This document shows positions 25,995 through 34,435 of a stretch of DNA of 52,636 nt, in pieces. Origin of the DNA: Candidatus Kerfeldbacteria bacterium (GTDB taxonomy: Bacteria > Patescibacteriota > Patescibacteriia > SBBC01 > CAIJZX01); assembly GCA_903825245.1 (NCBI GenBank), contig CAIJZX010000030.1, positions 1-52,636 of the forward strand, given 5' to 3'. Both the position numbers and the translations under genes were made by a program. Below the pieces are notes generated by a model. It ran no database searches. It saw nothing but the letters and a program-made list of their open reading frames with translations, and had not been told where the DNA came from. Each line of letters opens with the position of its first letter. Position 1 is the first letter of the stretch.

Positions 25995-27038
25995 ATGGAG
26001 AAAAAAACCATCACTATCTCAATGGCCACGTTTCTCCGCCTGCTCGTTATCGGGCTGGCGGTAGCGTTCGTCTTTTTGATTCGCGATGTGATAATTATCA
26101 TTTTTGTGGCCTTAGTGCTAGCGGCCGCAATTGATCCGTGGATTACGGCGCTTGAACATCGAAAGATTCCACGTGGCGTCGGTATCGCTGTCGTTTTCAT
26201 CGTATTGTTAGCGATTATTAGTTTGTTGGTTATCTCGTTCGTCCCACTCGTGGCCGACCAGCTCTCCCAATTTGTCAAGGCTTTTCCGCAACTCTACGCC
26301 AAAGGTTTTACCCTGTTTCAGGGCGTGAAAGATCAGGCGCTGGTCAGTAGTCTGCAAAAAGGCGTCAACGCGCTCAACAGCGCCGCGTCGCAAATCACCT
26401 CCGGGTTGTTCAACGGCGTTATCGGATTCTTCGGCGGATTGTTTACGGTCATCGGTATTTTCGTCTTGACTTTCTACCTGACGATGGAAGAGCAGGGTAT
26501 GAAGCGCATCGCCGTCGATCTCTCGCCGGTGAAGTATCGGCCGTATCTGACGCAGTTGTTCCGCCGCATTGAAGACCGTCTCGGTCGCTGGCTCCGCGGG
26601 CAATTAACGCTCGGTCTTATCATTTTCATTGCTACCTACGCCGGATTGATGGCCTTACACATTAAGTATGCACTGGTGCTGGCCTTGTTCGCCGGCTTAA
26701 CCGAATTACTGCCCGCTATCGGTCCGTTCATCGGCGCTATTCCGGCCATCATCGTGGCCCTGTCGCAACGTCCACTGTATGCAGTTTTTGTCGCGGTTCT
26801 CTATCTCATTATTCAGCAACTGGAAAATCGTTTTATTGTTCCGCGGGTGATGTCGAAAGCGACGGAGACGAATCCGGTGGTTGTTATCGTGGCACTGTTG
26901 GTCGGTGCCAAAGTCGCCGGCGTGATTGGGTTGTTGTTAGCAGTACCGATGGTATTAATTATCACAACATTTCTAGAAGACTTCTTAGAGGAAAAACGTT
27001 CGGACGATATTCAACTCGAACAACCGACGACTGAGTAA
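25995..27038 (+). CDS. AI-2E family membrane permease, copy 1
   Basis: 347 aa with about eight membrane helices. The AI-2E (PF01594) hallmarks are a first helix pair ending PWITALEHRKIPRGVGI, a long loop, and the C-terminal WLRGQLTLGLIIF, LPAIGPFIGAIPA and QQLENRFIVPRVM segments. Members include TqsA, a proposed AI-2 exporter, and Na+/H+ antiporters; substrate is not predictable. A tandem paralogue begins 39 nt downstream, and a small hairpin with a GAT loop lies between them (27048-27065). Confidence 0.9.
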   Translation: MEKKTITISMATFLRLLVIGLAVAFVFLIRDVIIIIFVALVLAAAIDPWITALEHRKIPRGVGIAVVFIVLLAIISLLVISFVPLVADQLSQFVKAFPQLYAKGFTLFQGVKDQALVSSLQKGVNALNSAASQITSGLFNGVIGFFGGLFTVIGIFVLTFYLTMEEQGMKRIAVDLSPVKYRPYLTQLFRRIEDRLGRWLRGQLTLGLIIFIATYAGLMALHIKYALVLALFAGLTELLPAIGPFIGAIPAIIVALSQRPLYAVFVAVLYLIIQQLENRFIVPRVMSKATETNPVVVIVALLVGAKVAGVIGLLLAVPMVLIITTFLEDFLEEKRSDDIQLEQPTTE

Positions 27039-27077
27039 TTTGTTGCCAGCGACGATGTCGCTCTGGTTCATCGCTTT

Positions 27078-28088
27078 ATGACCACGACGGTCGATATTTC
27101 ACCTCAATCGTTTATCAACGCCCTGATCGTCATCTTGGGGGCGTGGTTATTATGGGTAGTCAAGGACGTATTGGTGTTGCTACTGCTAGCAGTGGTACTA
27201 TCAGCCGCTCTCCATCCGGCGATTACCTGGTTAGAACGGCGGGGCATACCGCGACCAGCGGGGGTCATTAGTTTATACGTCCTGATCTTGGGAGTGATGA
27301 CGATCATTGTCGTAACCTTTGCCCCATTAGTGGTTACCCAATTTCAACAAGTTGCTGTCGCGATTGCCCACCTACTCATTCGGATTACCGGCGGTGGATC
27401 AAGCGCGATCACCAATGCGATTGCCAGCAGCATGACCAGTGTGGTGAATTTTGTCAGTTCAAACGTGGTGGGAGCAATTACCTCCGTTTCCACCGTTGGA
27501 TTGTTTATTTTAGTCGCTGGTTTACTCATTTATTACTTGACAGTTGATCACGGAAGTTTTCGTCGCTTTCTCGCCAGCATAGTACCAATGCAGTATCGCC
27601 AACCACTCATTGAGCAAGGCAACACAATTGAGCGACGACTGAGCTTATGGCTGCGCGGACAACTAACGCTCGGTCTTGTTATCGCCGTTTTCAGCGGCAT
27701 CGGGTTGTTCATTCTCCAGGTTCCCTATGCCTTCGTGTTGGCCTTGATCGCCGGATTGTGCGAATTGATTCCGATGATCGGTCCGTACATCGGCATGCTG
27801 CCAGCCGCAGCCATCGGTTTTTCTGTCTCACCGTTGATTGGCGTCTTGGTTATTGCGCTGTACTACCTCATCCAACAAGTAGAAAATAATTTCCTGGCGC
27901 CAAAAATCGTGTCGCGCGCCGTCGGTTTAAAACCGGTGGTTGTCTTTCTCGCCTTGCTGATGGGCGCACGCGTCCTCGGCGTGCTCGGCATTATCCTCGC
28001 CGTACCGATCGTCATTCTGGTCGAGGCCTGTTACGCCATGTGGCGCCAAGTGCGGCAGACTCAATCGTCGGCGAAGTCCCATGCCTGA
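27078..28088 (+). CDS. AI-2E family membrane permease, copy 2
   Basis: 336 aa with the same topology and signatures as copy 1 (HPAITWLERRGIPRPAGV, LWLRGQLTLGLVIA, LIPMIGPYIGMLPAA, QQVENNFLAPKIV). The two share order and motifs but differ through the central loop, so the duplication is old and both reading frames are maintained. The last 8 nt overlap the start of rsmI in another frame. Confidence 0.9.
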   Translation: MTTTVDISPQSFINALIVILGAWLLWVVKDVLVLLLLAVVLSAALHPAITWLERRGIPRPAGVISLYVLILGVMTIIVVTFAPLVVTQFQQVAVAIAHLLIRITGGGSSAITNAIASSMTSVVNFVSSNVVGAITSVSTVGLFILVAGLLIYYLTVDHGSFRRFLASIVPMQYRQPLIEQGNTIERRLSLWLRGQLTLGLVIAVFSGIGLFILQVPYAFVLALIAGLCELIPMIGPYIGMLPAAAIGFSVSPLIGVLVIALYYLIQQVENNFLAPKIVSRAVGLKPVVVFLALLMGARVLGVLGIILAVPIVILVEACYAMWRQVRQTQSSAKSHA

Positions 28089-28758
28089 GCTTGCTTCGCT
28101 GTACGTCGTTGGTACGCCGATCGGCAATCTCGAAGACCTGACGTTTCGCGCGAAACGTATCTTTGGCGAAGTTGATGTTATCGCTTGTGAAGACACGCGG
28201 GTGACGAAGAAGTTGCTCGACCATTACACCATCACGACATCGACGACGAGTATTCACCATCATTCGTCAGCCGCAGATCTCGATCGCGTCCTCGATCGCG
28301 TTGAACAGGGGAAGAGCGTCGCTGTCGTGACCGATGCCGGGATGCCCGGCGTGTCTGATCCGGGCGGAAAACTCATTGCGCGCGCCGTTGAACGTGGCCT
28401 TCACGTTGAATCCGTACCCGGTCCGTCAGCGTTAACGACAGCCGCCAGTCTGAGCGGCGTGCCGACCGATTCGTTTTTATTTCTCGGATTTCTGCCACAC
28501 AAAAAAGGCCGCGAAACGCTGTTCAAGCGCATCGCCCAAACTGAAGAAACAGTCGTGCTCTACGAATCGCCGCATCGCCTGATGAAAACGCTAAATTCCT
28601 TAATGGGACTGAGTCTCAATAAGAAAATTATCGTTTGCCGTGAATTAACGAAATTGCATGAATCGCTCGTGCGCGGCAGTGCGGAAGAAGTGTTAAAGTA
28701 TTTTACTGACCACGCGGATGAAGTCCGTGGGGAAATTGTGATTGTCATTTCACCTTAA
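28081..28758 (+). CDS. rsmI: 16S rRNA (cytidine1402-2'-O)-methyltransferase
   Basis: 225 aa. RsmI adds a 2'-O-methyl group to C1402 in the decoding centre, using SAM. The tetrapyrrole-methylase fold shows as LYVVGTPIGNLEDLTFRA, CEDTRVTKKLLDHY, VTDAGMPGVSDPG, VPGPSALTTAASLSG and the GFLPHKKGRE segment. It lacks the C-terminal 60 residues of the E. coli enzyme (286 aa). It starts inside the end of the preceding permease gene. Confidence 0.95.
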   Translation: MPELASLYVVGTPIGNLEDLTFRAKRIFGEVDVIACEDTRVTKKLLDHYTITTSTTSIHHHSSAADLDRVLDRVEQGKSVAVVTDAGMPGVSDPGGKLIARAVERGLHVESVPGPSALTTAASLSGVPTDSFLFLGFLPHKKGRETLFKRIAQTEETVVLYESPHRLMKTLNSLMGLSLNKKIIVCRELTKLHESLVRGSAEEVLKYFTDHADEVRGEIVIVISP

Positions 28759-28770
28759 TATAATTCAGAT

Positions 28771-28841
28771 TTGTCATGGTGAGGCTCTCGAACCATGACA
28801 GCATAACTAAGTGTCACCCTTCGAGAGCCTCAGGGTGACAA
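28771..28841 (+). repeat. Two opposed palindromic repeats with complementary loops
   Basis: Hairpin 1 has arms TGTCATGG/CCATGACA (28772-28779, 28793-28800). Hairpin 2 has arms TGTCACCC/GGGTGACA (28812-28819, 28833-28840). Their 13-nt loops, TGAGGCTCTCGAA and TTCGAGAGCCTCA, are exact reverse complements. The whole unit also forms one large inverted repeat. It fills the gap between rsmI and metG. Confidence 0.8.
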
Positions 28842-28849
28842 GATATATT

Positions 28850-30280
28850 ATGAAAAAAATCTCCCTGACGACCACACTCCCATACGTCAACTCCGACCCC
28901 CACATTGGTTTTGCCTTAGAAATCATCCAAGCCGATATTATTGCCCGCTGGTATGCCCAGCAAGGATACGAGGTGTTTTTTAACACCGGTACCGACGAAC
29001 ACGGCGTGAAGATTTTCCGTAAAGCACAGGAAGCCGGAAAAGATGTTCAAGCCTACGTCGATGAATACGCGGCGAAGTTTGATAATTTAAAAACAACGCT
29101 CAATCTTTCGTACAATTCGTTTATCCGCACCACCGATTCGAAGCACATCGCCGCGGCGCAGGAATTTTGGAAACGGTGTTTAGCAAAAGGCGATATTTAT
29201 AAAAAACAGTATAGCGTCAAATATTGCAGTGGGTGTGAGCTGGAAAAAACCGATTCGGAACTCGATCACGGTAAGTGTCCGATTCACCCGAATCTCGACA
29301 TTGAAATCATCAGCGAAGAAAATTACTTCTTCAAATTCTCGGCGTATCAAAAACCACTGCTCGATTTGTACAAGAAACAGGCAGATTTCGTCGTACCGGA
29401 GCACCGCTTGAAAGAAATCCGAACCTTCGTTGAAGGTGGATTGCAAGATTTCAGCATCTCACGCTTGAAAGAGAAAATGCCGTGGGGCGTGCCGGTGCCG
29501 GACGATGAAACTCAGGTGATGTACGTCTGGTTTGACGCTTTAGTCAATTACATTTCCTGTCTTGGATGGCCGGATAAAAAATATTCTGACTGGTGGCCAT
29601 CGATTCAATTCGCCGGGAAAGACAATTTGCGCCAACAATCGGCCATGTGGCAGGCAATGTTATTGTCTGCCGACATTGAACCATCGAAGCAAATTGTGAT
29701 TCACGGCTTTATTACCAGCGGCGGACAGAAGATGTCGAAGTCGCTGGGGAACGTTGTTGATCCGTTCGCGATTGTCGATCAATTCGGCGCTGATGCACTT
29801 CGATATTATTTAGCGCGCTATGTTAAACCGTTTGAAGATAGCGATTTTACCGTCGATCGGATGAAGGAAGTGTATGCATCTGATTTGGCGAACGGTTTAG
29901 GAAATCTGGTTTCCCGAGTGACCAATATGGTGGAGAAATATTGCGGTGGTACATTCACGCGTACGCAGATACTTGGATCAGTAACCGTCAAAGCATACGG
30001 CGAAGCATTGAAGACATATCGACTTGATGAAGCGTTGAACGTCGTGTGGAAACTCGTTGATGTGGCGAATAAAATGATTGATGATGCGGCGCCGTGGAAA
30101 ATGGCGAAAGATGGAAAAGAAATGGAAGTTCGGGCATTGCTCGGGGAACTCACCAATCGCGTTCTCGATATCAATGAACTGTTGATACCGTTTATGCCTG
30201 CCACGACAGAAAAGATTACAAAAGCATTTGAACAGCCGGTGAAAAAAGCGGAGCCGTTGTTTCCGAGATTAGAGCAATGA
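28850..30280 (+). CDS. metG: Methionyl-tRNA synthetase
   Basis: 476 aa, the short form without the C-terminal tRNA-binding domain. MetRS charges initiator and elongator tRNA-Met. The class I signatures are HIGF (in PYVNSDPHIGFALE, about residue 17) and KMSKS (GGQKMSKSLGN, about 293). The zinc knuckle reads CSGC, then CPIH, so the last ligand is probably His instead of Cys. The ATG at 28850 follows the repeat unit directly and starts at the conserved Rossmann strand. The stop overlaps the next start (ATGA). Confidence 0.96.
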   Translation: MKKISLTTTLPYVNSDPHIGFALEIIQADIIARWYAQQGYEVFFNTGTDEHGVKIFRKAQEAGKDVQAYVDEYAAKFDNLKTTLNLSYNSFIRTTDSKHIAAAQEFWKRCLAKGDIYKKQYSVKYCSGCELEKTDSELDHGKCPIHPNLDIEIISEENYFFKFSAYQKPLLDLYKKQADFVVPEHRLKEIRTFVEGGLQDFSISRLKEKMPWGVPVPDDETQVMYVWFDALVNYISCLGWPDKKYSDWWPSIQFAGKDNLRQQSAMWQAMLLSADIEPSKQIVIHGFITSGGQKMSKSLGNVVDPFAIVDQFGADALRYYLARYVKPFEDSDFTVDRMKEVYASDLANGLGNLVSRVTNMVEKYCGGTFTRTQILGSVTVKAYGEALKTYRLDEALNVVWKLVDVANKMIDDAAPWKMAKDGKEMEVRALLGELTNRVLDINELLIPFMPATTEKITKAFEQPVKKAEPLFPRLEQ

Positions 30281-31026
30281 CCAGATTCAGAACATTCACC
30301 TTTATCTACTCACCTCTGATTTTTATTTTAGGATGGGTGGTGATGTTGTCGATTACATCAACAGTGCTTGGTCTGGCAGTCATGGTCGCATGTTCAATAC
30401 TAGCGTTACTGCCGTTTATTCGGACAATTCGACGTGGATATGAACAAGAATTTCGTAGGTATCTCAGTGTGCATGGTTGGCGATTGGATAATCATGGCGT
30501 GGTTTTTCCGAATCATATGTGGTCGGGAGGCGTTGAGAATACATTCGCCCGTTCGGCGCAGCAGGGTGTTATCGAAAGTGATGGCCATACGTGGACGCTC
30601 TGGTATGGCACAGTACAACAACCTGGTACCCTCCTCGAAATTCCGATTGTGGCTTTGACAGTAGGTCTGCCATCTCGTCTGTCTGGTTGGGTTCGTCTTC
30701 GCCCCGCCCATTCTGCGCTCAATGAAATGAAACATGATGCAGATCTCGAGAGTATTGATTTTAATAAACACTTTGATTGTCGGGCGAGTGATGCGCGCCT
30801 ACTCCCGGAAGTTTTTTCGCCGGACATTATGGCTCGAATGCTTGATCATGAACCGCCGGTGAGTATTATTGTAGAAAATCAAAAGCTAGCCTTAACAATT
30901 GAGGGACAGCCGAATCAGAAAAAACTAGATGAATTACTGCATGATGCAACATGGCTCGTAAAAGTGATTGAGCGAAGTGGTGCGCTTGAGGTTAGAACCG
31001 AGTCGATGTTACCAAAAACGGAATAA
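30277..31026 (+). CDS. DUF3137-like membrane protein, copy 1
   Basis: 249 aa. Two membrane helices (about residues 8-50) precede a cytoplasmic domain with the signature DLESIDFNKHFDCRASDARLL followed by FSPDIMARMLD. This matches the E-S-x-x-F-N-x-x-F-x-V ... L-x-P-x-x-M-x-x-L pattern of DUF3137-type proteins. The function is unknown. It overlaps metG by 4 nt and is followed 4 nt later by a paralogue, so the pair is probably co-expressed with metG. Confidence 0.8.
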   Translation: MTRFRTFTFIYSPLIFILGWVVMLSITSTVLGLAVMVACSILALLPFIRTIRRGYEQEFRRYLSVHGWRLDNHGVVFPNHMWSGGVENTFARSAQQGVIESDGHTWTLWYGTVQQPGTLLEIPIVALTVGLPSRLSGWVRLRPAHSALNEMKHDADLESIDFNKHFDCRASDARLLPEVFSPDIMARMLDHEPPVSIIVENQKLALTIEGQPNQKKLDELLHDATWLVKVIERSGALEVRTESMLPKTE

Positions 31027-31030
31027 TTTT

Positions 31031-31786
31031 ATGAACTGGAAAAAGTACATTCGATTCATTCCGCTGTTGGCGCTACTAGTATATTACTTTTTTCCAGTGA
31101 GCAATGTTTGGGGGCAATCGTCAATCATGACCGTCGTGCTCCCAATCCTTATTTTCGGACTGGTCATCGGTGTAGGCTTGTTGTATCCGAAATATTCTCG
31201 GAAGAACGTCGACATGCTTAAACAAGAATTATTAACTGCCGGATGGCAGGTTTCGAACTTGCCGATTCCATTGATGGATGCAGTGCTGCACCTGCTGAGC
31301 GGAGGTTTCGGCGGCGGACACGAACATCGCATCGATCTTGCGATGTCGAAAGATGTAAATGGTTGCGCCATCACTATTCTCGCTCTTAACATTATTATAC
31401 GCTCCAATCGAAGTTCACGTATTATTCCACTGACGGTAGCGCTATCGCAATTGCCGGGAAAGGTAAATGGTTGGGGAAGAATCCGCGATGCGAATACCAT
31501 TTTTGCCGGTTTCGACCGAGACGTCGATCTCGAAAGCGTTGAATTCAATAAACACGTTGAAGTGCGCGCGAATCCGAAAGAGCTTGCGTATGCACTCTTT
31601 CCGCCCGAAGTGATGTCGCATTACCTTGATCTGCTTGAGAAACCGTGGTTCCATATTGAAGGGGGTTGGCTAGCAACGGTGCAAGAAAAACAAGTGGTTG
31701 ATGCAGCGGAGCTTTCAGCTTTAGTAAACGAGCATCGGTTTATGTATAAAGAATTATTGGATGAAGGTGTATTTGTGAAAAACTAA
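31031..31786 (+). CDS. DUF3137-like membrane protein, copy 2
   Basis: 251 aa, with two N-terminal helices (about residues 7-24 and 31-52) and the same domain as its neighbour: DLESVEFNKHVEVRANPKELAYALFPPEVM. The two paralogues align over the domain but differ in the Gly-rich loop (LLSGGFGGGHEHR) found only here. The ATG at 31031 gives a basic tail before helix 1. Function unknown; paired copies suggest a heteromer (inference). Confidence 0.8.
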   Translation: MNWKKYIRFIPLLALLVYYFFPVSNVWGQSSIMTVVLPILIFGLVIGVGLLYPKYSRKNVDMLKQELLTAGWQVSNLPIPLMDAVLHLLSGGFGGGHEHRIDLAMSKDVNGCAITILALNIIIRSNRSSRIIPLTVALSQLPGKVNGWGRIRDANTIFAGFDRDVDLESVEFNKHVEVRANPKELAYALFPPEVMSHYLDLLEKPWFHIEGGWLATVQEKQVVDAAELSALVNEHRFMYKELLDEGVFVKN

Positions 31787-31825
31787 AAAATTTTCCGTCC
31801 ATCAAGAAAAATACCATCATTATTT

Positions 31826-32875
31826 ATGAATCCAGAGTCGAGAAACATACCAGAAGAACCCACAGACGTAGAGCTTTCAATAGTGCCACCAGAGCCTGAG
31901 AACGTTGTCTTAGGGGAACGTGGTGATGTCAATGGGAAACCCATGAATGCTTTTGAGCGCTTCGAAAAAAGTGCAATCGGGAAATTCATAGAAATAGCAG
32001 CCGCGACCGCTTTCGCAGCGCCGTGCGCAAACATACTCCTGAATAGAATGTCTTCCGAAGAGGCGTGGAATGAATTTCGTAGTCATCATCACGAACAGTC
32101 AGAAATCCTATATCCAACTCTAGAAAACGTTCCTGAATCGCAACGCGAAACGGTGTTCAAGCAACGCGATCACCAATATGTCGATCGAGTGAAAGATGGA
32201 TTACGGTTATATATTGAAAGAAATTTACCGCGAGCCACGACGCCGGAATTACGCCACGCTTTGCATCAACGCGTACATGAGTTTCAAAAACGCCTCGAAC
32301 AATTCCGGCCGTCAGTCTACGATCGGGCTTTATTGGATGCCGGAATGGGTTCGATGGTGCGAACGGATCATCCATTTCCGGTGGTCCAATTTATGAATTT
32401 GGATAATGCACTTGCTGGTGAACACATTACCACTTCTGATGCTGGCATACCGGACACAATATATGTTGATACTGATCCCACGAACGCATGGTTCGCAACC
32501 GAAGTCATGGAACACGAATATTTACATACCACGCAATCTGGTTATGAACATGGTGATCGCATAAGCCATCAACCTGCAACCGATCACCTAGAGAAGTTAG
32601 GATCGAAGTTAGTTGTCAGCGCCTTCAATGAAGGATCAAATGAGTTGCTACGTGGAAAACTCAATACGCTCTTGAAGCGTCAATTTCATCAAGCCTACCC
32701 GAAAGAGGTGCACCAGGTTCAAACGATTGAGAAAGCCGTCGGATCAGATAATTTTTGGCACACCTATGCCAAAGGTCGATATGCTGATATTGAAACATCA
32801 TTTAATCAGCACATCGGGGTTGACAAGTTTCACCAACTATTCACTTCAAATCCGGAACAACATTCGCATGAATAG
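31826..32875 (+). CDS. Putative zinc metallopeptidase (HEXXH protein)
   Basis: 349 aa. EVMEHEYLHTTQ at about residues 227-238 contains an HEXXH zinc motif. FNEGSNELLRG, about 35 residues later, offers a Glu as third ligand, as in gluzincins. A short hydrophobic stretch near residues 52-68 is not a clear signal peptide. No family-wide similarity is recognised, so peptidase activity is inferred from motif and spacing only. It follows the DUF3137-like pair after 39 nt. Confidence 0.65.
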   Translation: MNPESRNIPEEPTDVELSIVPPEPENVVLGERGDVNGKPMNAFERFEKSAIGKFIEIAAATAFAAPCANILLNRMSSEEAWNEFRSHHHEQSEILYPTLENVPESQRETVFKQRDHQYVDRVKDGLRLYIERNLPRATTPELRHALHQRVHEFQKRLEQFRPSVYDRALLDAGMGSMVRTDHPFPVVQFMNLDNALAGEHITTSDAGIPDTIYVDTDPTNAWFATEVMEHEYLHTTQSGYEHGDRISHQPATDHLEKLGSKLVVSAFNEGSNELLRGKLNTLLKRQFHQAYPKEVHQVQTIEKAVGSDNFWHTYAKGRYADIETSFNQHIGVDKFHQLFTSNPEQHSHE

Positions 32876-32906
32876 ACTACCTTTCTGCTGCGGCAGAGAG
32901 CAACTC

Positions 32907-32935
32907 TTGTGAAAAACTCCTAACTCTTCTACACT
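32907..32935 (+). promoter_or_regulatory. Promoter giving a probable leaderless cvpA-tatD mRNA
   Basis: TTGTGA (32907-32912), 17 bp, TACACT (32930-32935). The cvpA ATG at 32942 is 7 nt after the -10 box. Confidence 0.65.
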
Positions 32936-32941
32936 ACCCAT

Positions 32942-33478
32942 ATGCACTTCTCCTGGTTCGACATCCTTCTCCTGGCAACAGTATTTGGGTATGTGTGGGG
33001 TGGGTTTTGGACTGGCTTGATTCAATCGATCGGCGGCGTCATTGGTTTGTTTGTCGGTGAAATTTTGGCTAGCCGTTACTATGAACACTACGCGTCGTGG
33101 GTCGCGCCGGTGTTCAACGGAAACCAAATCTTAGCGAAAGTGTTCGCCTTTATCCTGATTTTCCTGATCGTCAGCCGTTTGGTCGGCATGCTCTTCTGGT
33201 TCGTGAATAAAGTCTTTCACTTTATTGCTATCGTGCCGGGACTGAAACTCGTGAACAAGCTTGGTGGTGCGATTTTCGGCTTTATTGAAGGTTCACTATT
33301 CATCGGCATCGTTCTACAATTCTTAGTGCGCCTGCCAATCTCGGTCGCTTTCGCCGGAACAATCAATAACTCAAAAATCGCGTTGTATTTCTTGAGCATT
33401 ACCACTTGGCTGGTGCCGCTGTTTCCGAAAATCATTAAGCAGGCGACGGACGCGACCAAAACTATTATTTCGAAATAA
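32942..33478 (+). CDS. cvpA: CvpA family membrane protein
   Basis: 178 aa with four to five membrane helices, the CvpA size and topology. It opens with FDILLLATVFGYVWGGFWTG, followed by a Gly-rich second helix (SIGGVIGLFVGEIL), then FAFILIFLIVSRLVGML and the conserved LGGAIFGFIEG motif. CvpA is linked to colicin V production, and more generally to envelope stress and membrane integrity. The TAA overlaps the tatD ATG. Confidence 0.88.
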   Translation: MHFSWFDILLLATVFGYVWGGFWTGLIQSIGGVIGLFVGEILASRYYEHYASWVAPVFNGNQILAKVFAFILIFLIVSRLVGMLFWFVNKVFHFIAIVPGLKLVNKLGGAIFGFIEGSLFIGIVLQFLVRLPISVAFAGTINNSKIALYFLSITTWLVPLFPKIIKQATDATKTIISK

Positions 33479-34314
33479 TGACTCCCACCACCCCTGCGCC
33501 CCTCCTCAGGCAGGAGGGGGCAACACTTCGGTTGATCGACACTCACTGCCACCTCCAAATGCCCGATTACGACGGCGATCGGGCGGAGATGATTCAGCGA
33601 TCGCTTGATGCCGGAACCGGCATGATTGCTATCGGCACGACCTTGATTGATAGCATCGCCGGCGTACGACTTGCGGAAAAGTATCACGACCAGCCGATCT
33701 GGGCGGCGATTGGCATTCATCCGACAGATGAACAGATTGACGACGTTCGGGTCGACGATCTCGCGGCCTTGTTGCCGAATACAAAAATCGTCGGTATCGG
33801 CGAATGCGGCCTCGATTATTTTCATGTTCCCGATCCTGAAGACCAGCAAGTGCAAAACGATTTGTTTGAACAGCAAATATTACTGGCTCAGCAGGTGAGT
33901 TTGCCGTTGATTATTCACTGCCGCGACGCGAACGGCGTCTACGTGGCGTACGATGATGTACTGGCGTTGCTCACGCGACACAGTATGAAGAACTTCGTGA
34001 TGCACTGTTTCTCCGGCGACGAGACGTATGCCGAAAAGTTTCTCGATCTCGGTGGGATGTTGTCCTTTACCGGAATTGTGACCTTTCCGAAGAGTGAAAT
34101 AATGCAACGCGTGGTGAAGCAGATACCAATTGATCGGATGATGATTGAAACCGACGCGCCGTTCCTCGCGCCGGTACCGCATCGCGGCCAACGCAATGAA
34201 CCGTTCTACGTGGCGGAAGTAGCGAAGAAAATCGCCGAAGTGCGCGGGGTATCGGTTGAGGAAATTGCGCGAGTGACGACAGAAAACGCGCAACGATTCT
34301 TTCGATTGCCGTAG
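33478..34314 (+). CDS. tatD: TatD family metal-dependent deoxyribonuclease
   Basis: 278 aa. The metal site is complete: DTHCHL near residue 21, GECGLDYF, HCRD, HCFSGD and ETDAPFLAP. TatD proteins are 3'-5' nucleases acting in DNA repair or turnover. The first 18 residues (MTPTTPAPLLRQEGATLR) are not part of the fold; they are encoded by a palindromic repeat (33499-33519) found elsewhere between genes here. A TTG at 33532, next to the first conserved strand, is an alternative start. Confidence 0.93.
   Translation: MTPTTPAPLLRQEGATLRLIDTHCHLQMPDYDGDRAEMIQRSLDAGTGMIAIGTTLIDSIAGVRLAEKYHDQPIWAAIGIHPTDEQIDDVRVDDLAALLPNTKIVGIGECGLDYFHVPDPEDQQVQNDLFEQQILLAQQVSLPLIIHCRDANGVYVAYDDVLALLTRHSMKNFVMHCFSGDETYAEKFLDLGGMLSFTGIVTFPKSEIMQRVVKQIPIDRMMIETDAPFLAPVPHRGQRNEPFYVAEVAKKIAEVRGVSVEEIARVTTENAQRFFRLP
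33499..33519 (+). repeat. Palindromic repeat (CTCCT-CAGGC-AGGAG family) inside the tatD start
   Basis: CCCCTCCT and AGGAGGGG form an 8-bp stem around a CAGGC loop. The same core and loop occur at 39849-39871 between atpE and atpF. Here it is read through in frame as PLLRQEG. Confidence 0.75.
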
Positions 34315-34328
34315 TAATTCTACGAGCC

Positions 34329-34349
34329 TAATGGGATTCAGTCCCATTA
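34329..34349 (+). repeat. Palindromic repeat (TAATGGGA family), copy 1
   Basis: TAATGGGA (34329-34336) and TCCCATTA (34342-34349) flank a TTCAG loop. A near-identical but longer perfect copy lies at 50048-50078. It sits between the convergent tatD and orphan genes. Confidence 0.75.
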
Positions 34350-34365
34350 AGGATATTTCTAAACA

Positions 34366-34397
34366 TAAAAACAGGCCGCCTCGCGAGAGATGACCTG
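34366..34397 (-). terminator. Intrinsic terminator of the minus-strand orphan gene
   Basis: Read on the minus strand, a stem of about 11 pairs with one mismatch (CAGG...CCTG, 34372-34397) is followed by TTTTTA (plus-strand A-run 34366-34371). It lies 39 nt after the stop of the gene at 34436. Confidence 0.7.
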
Positions 34398-34435
34398 ATT
34401 GGGATGTGGCCTTTTCGGTGGCCAGGGAAAGAGCG

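Noticed and set aside
28771-28841. CRISPR-like repeat
   Set aside because: There are only two units, in opposite orientation, with no regular spacers and no cas genes in the window.
32881-32905. Terminator after the zinc-peptidase gene (CTGC-TGCG-GCAG)
   Set aside because: Stem of four pairs only and no T-run on either strand.
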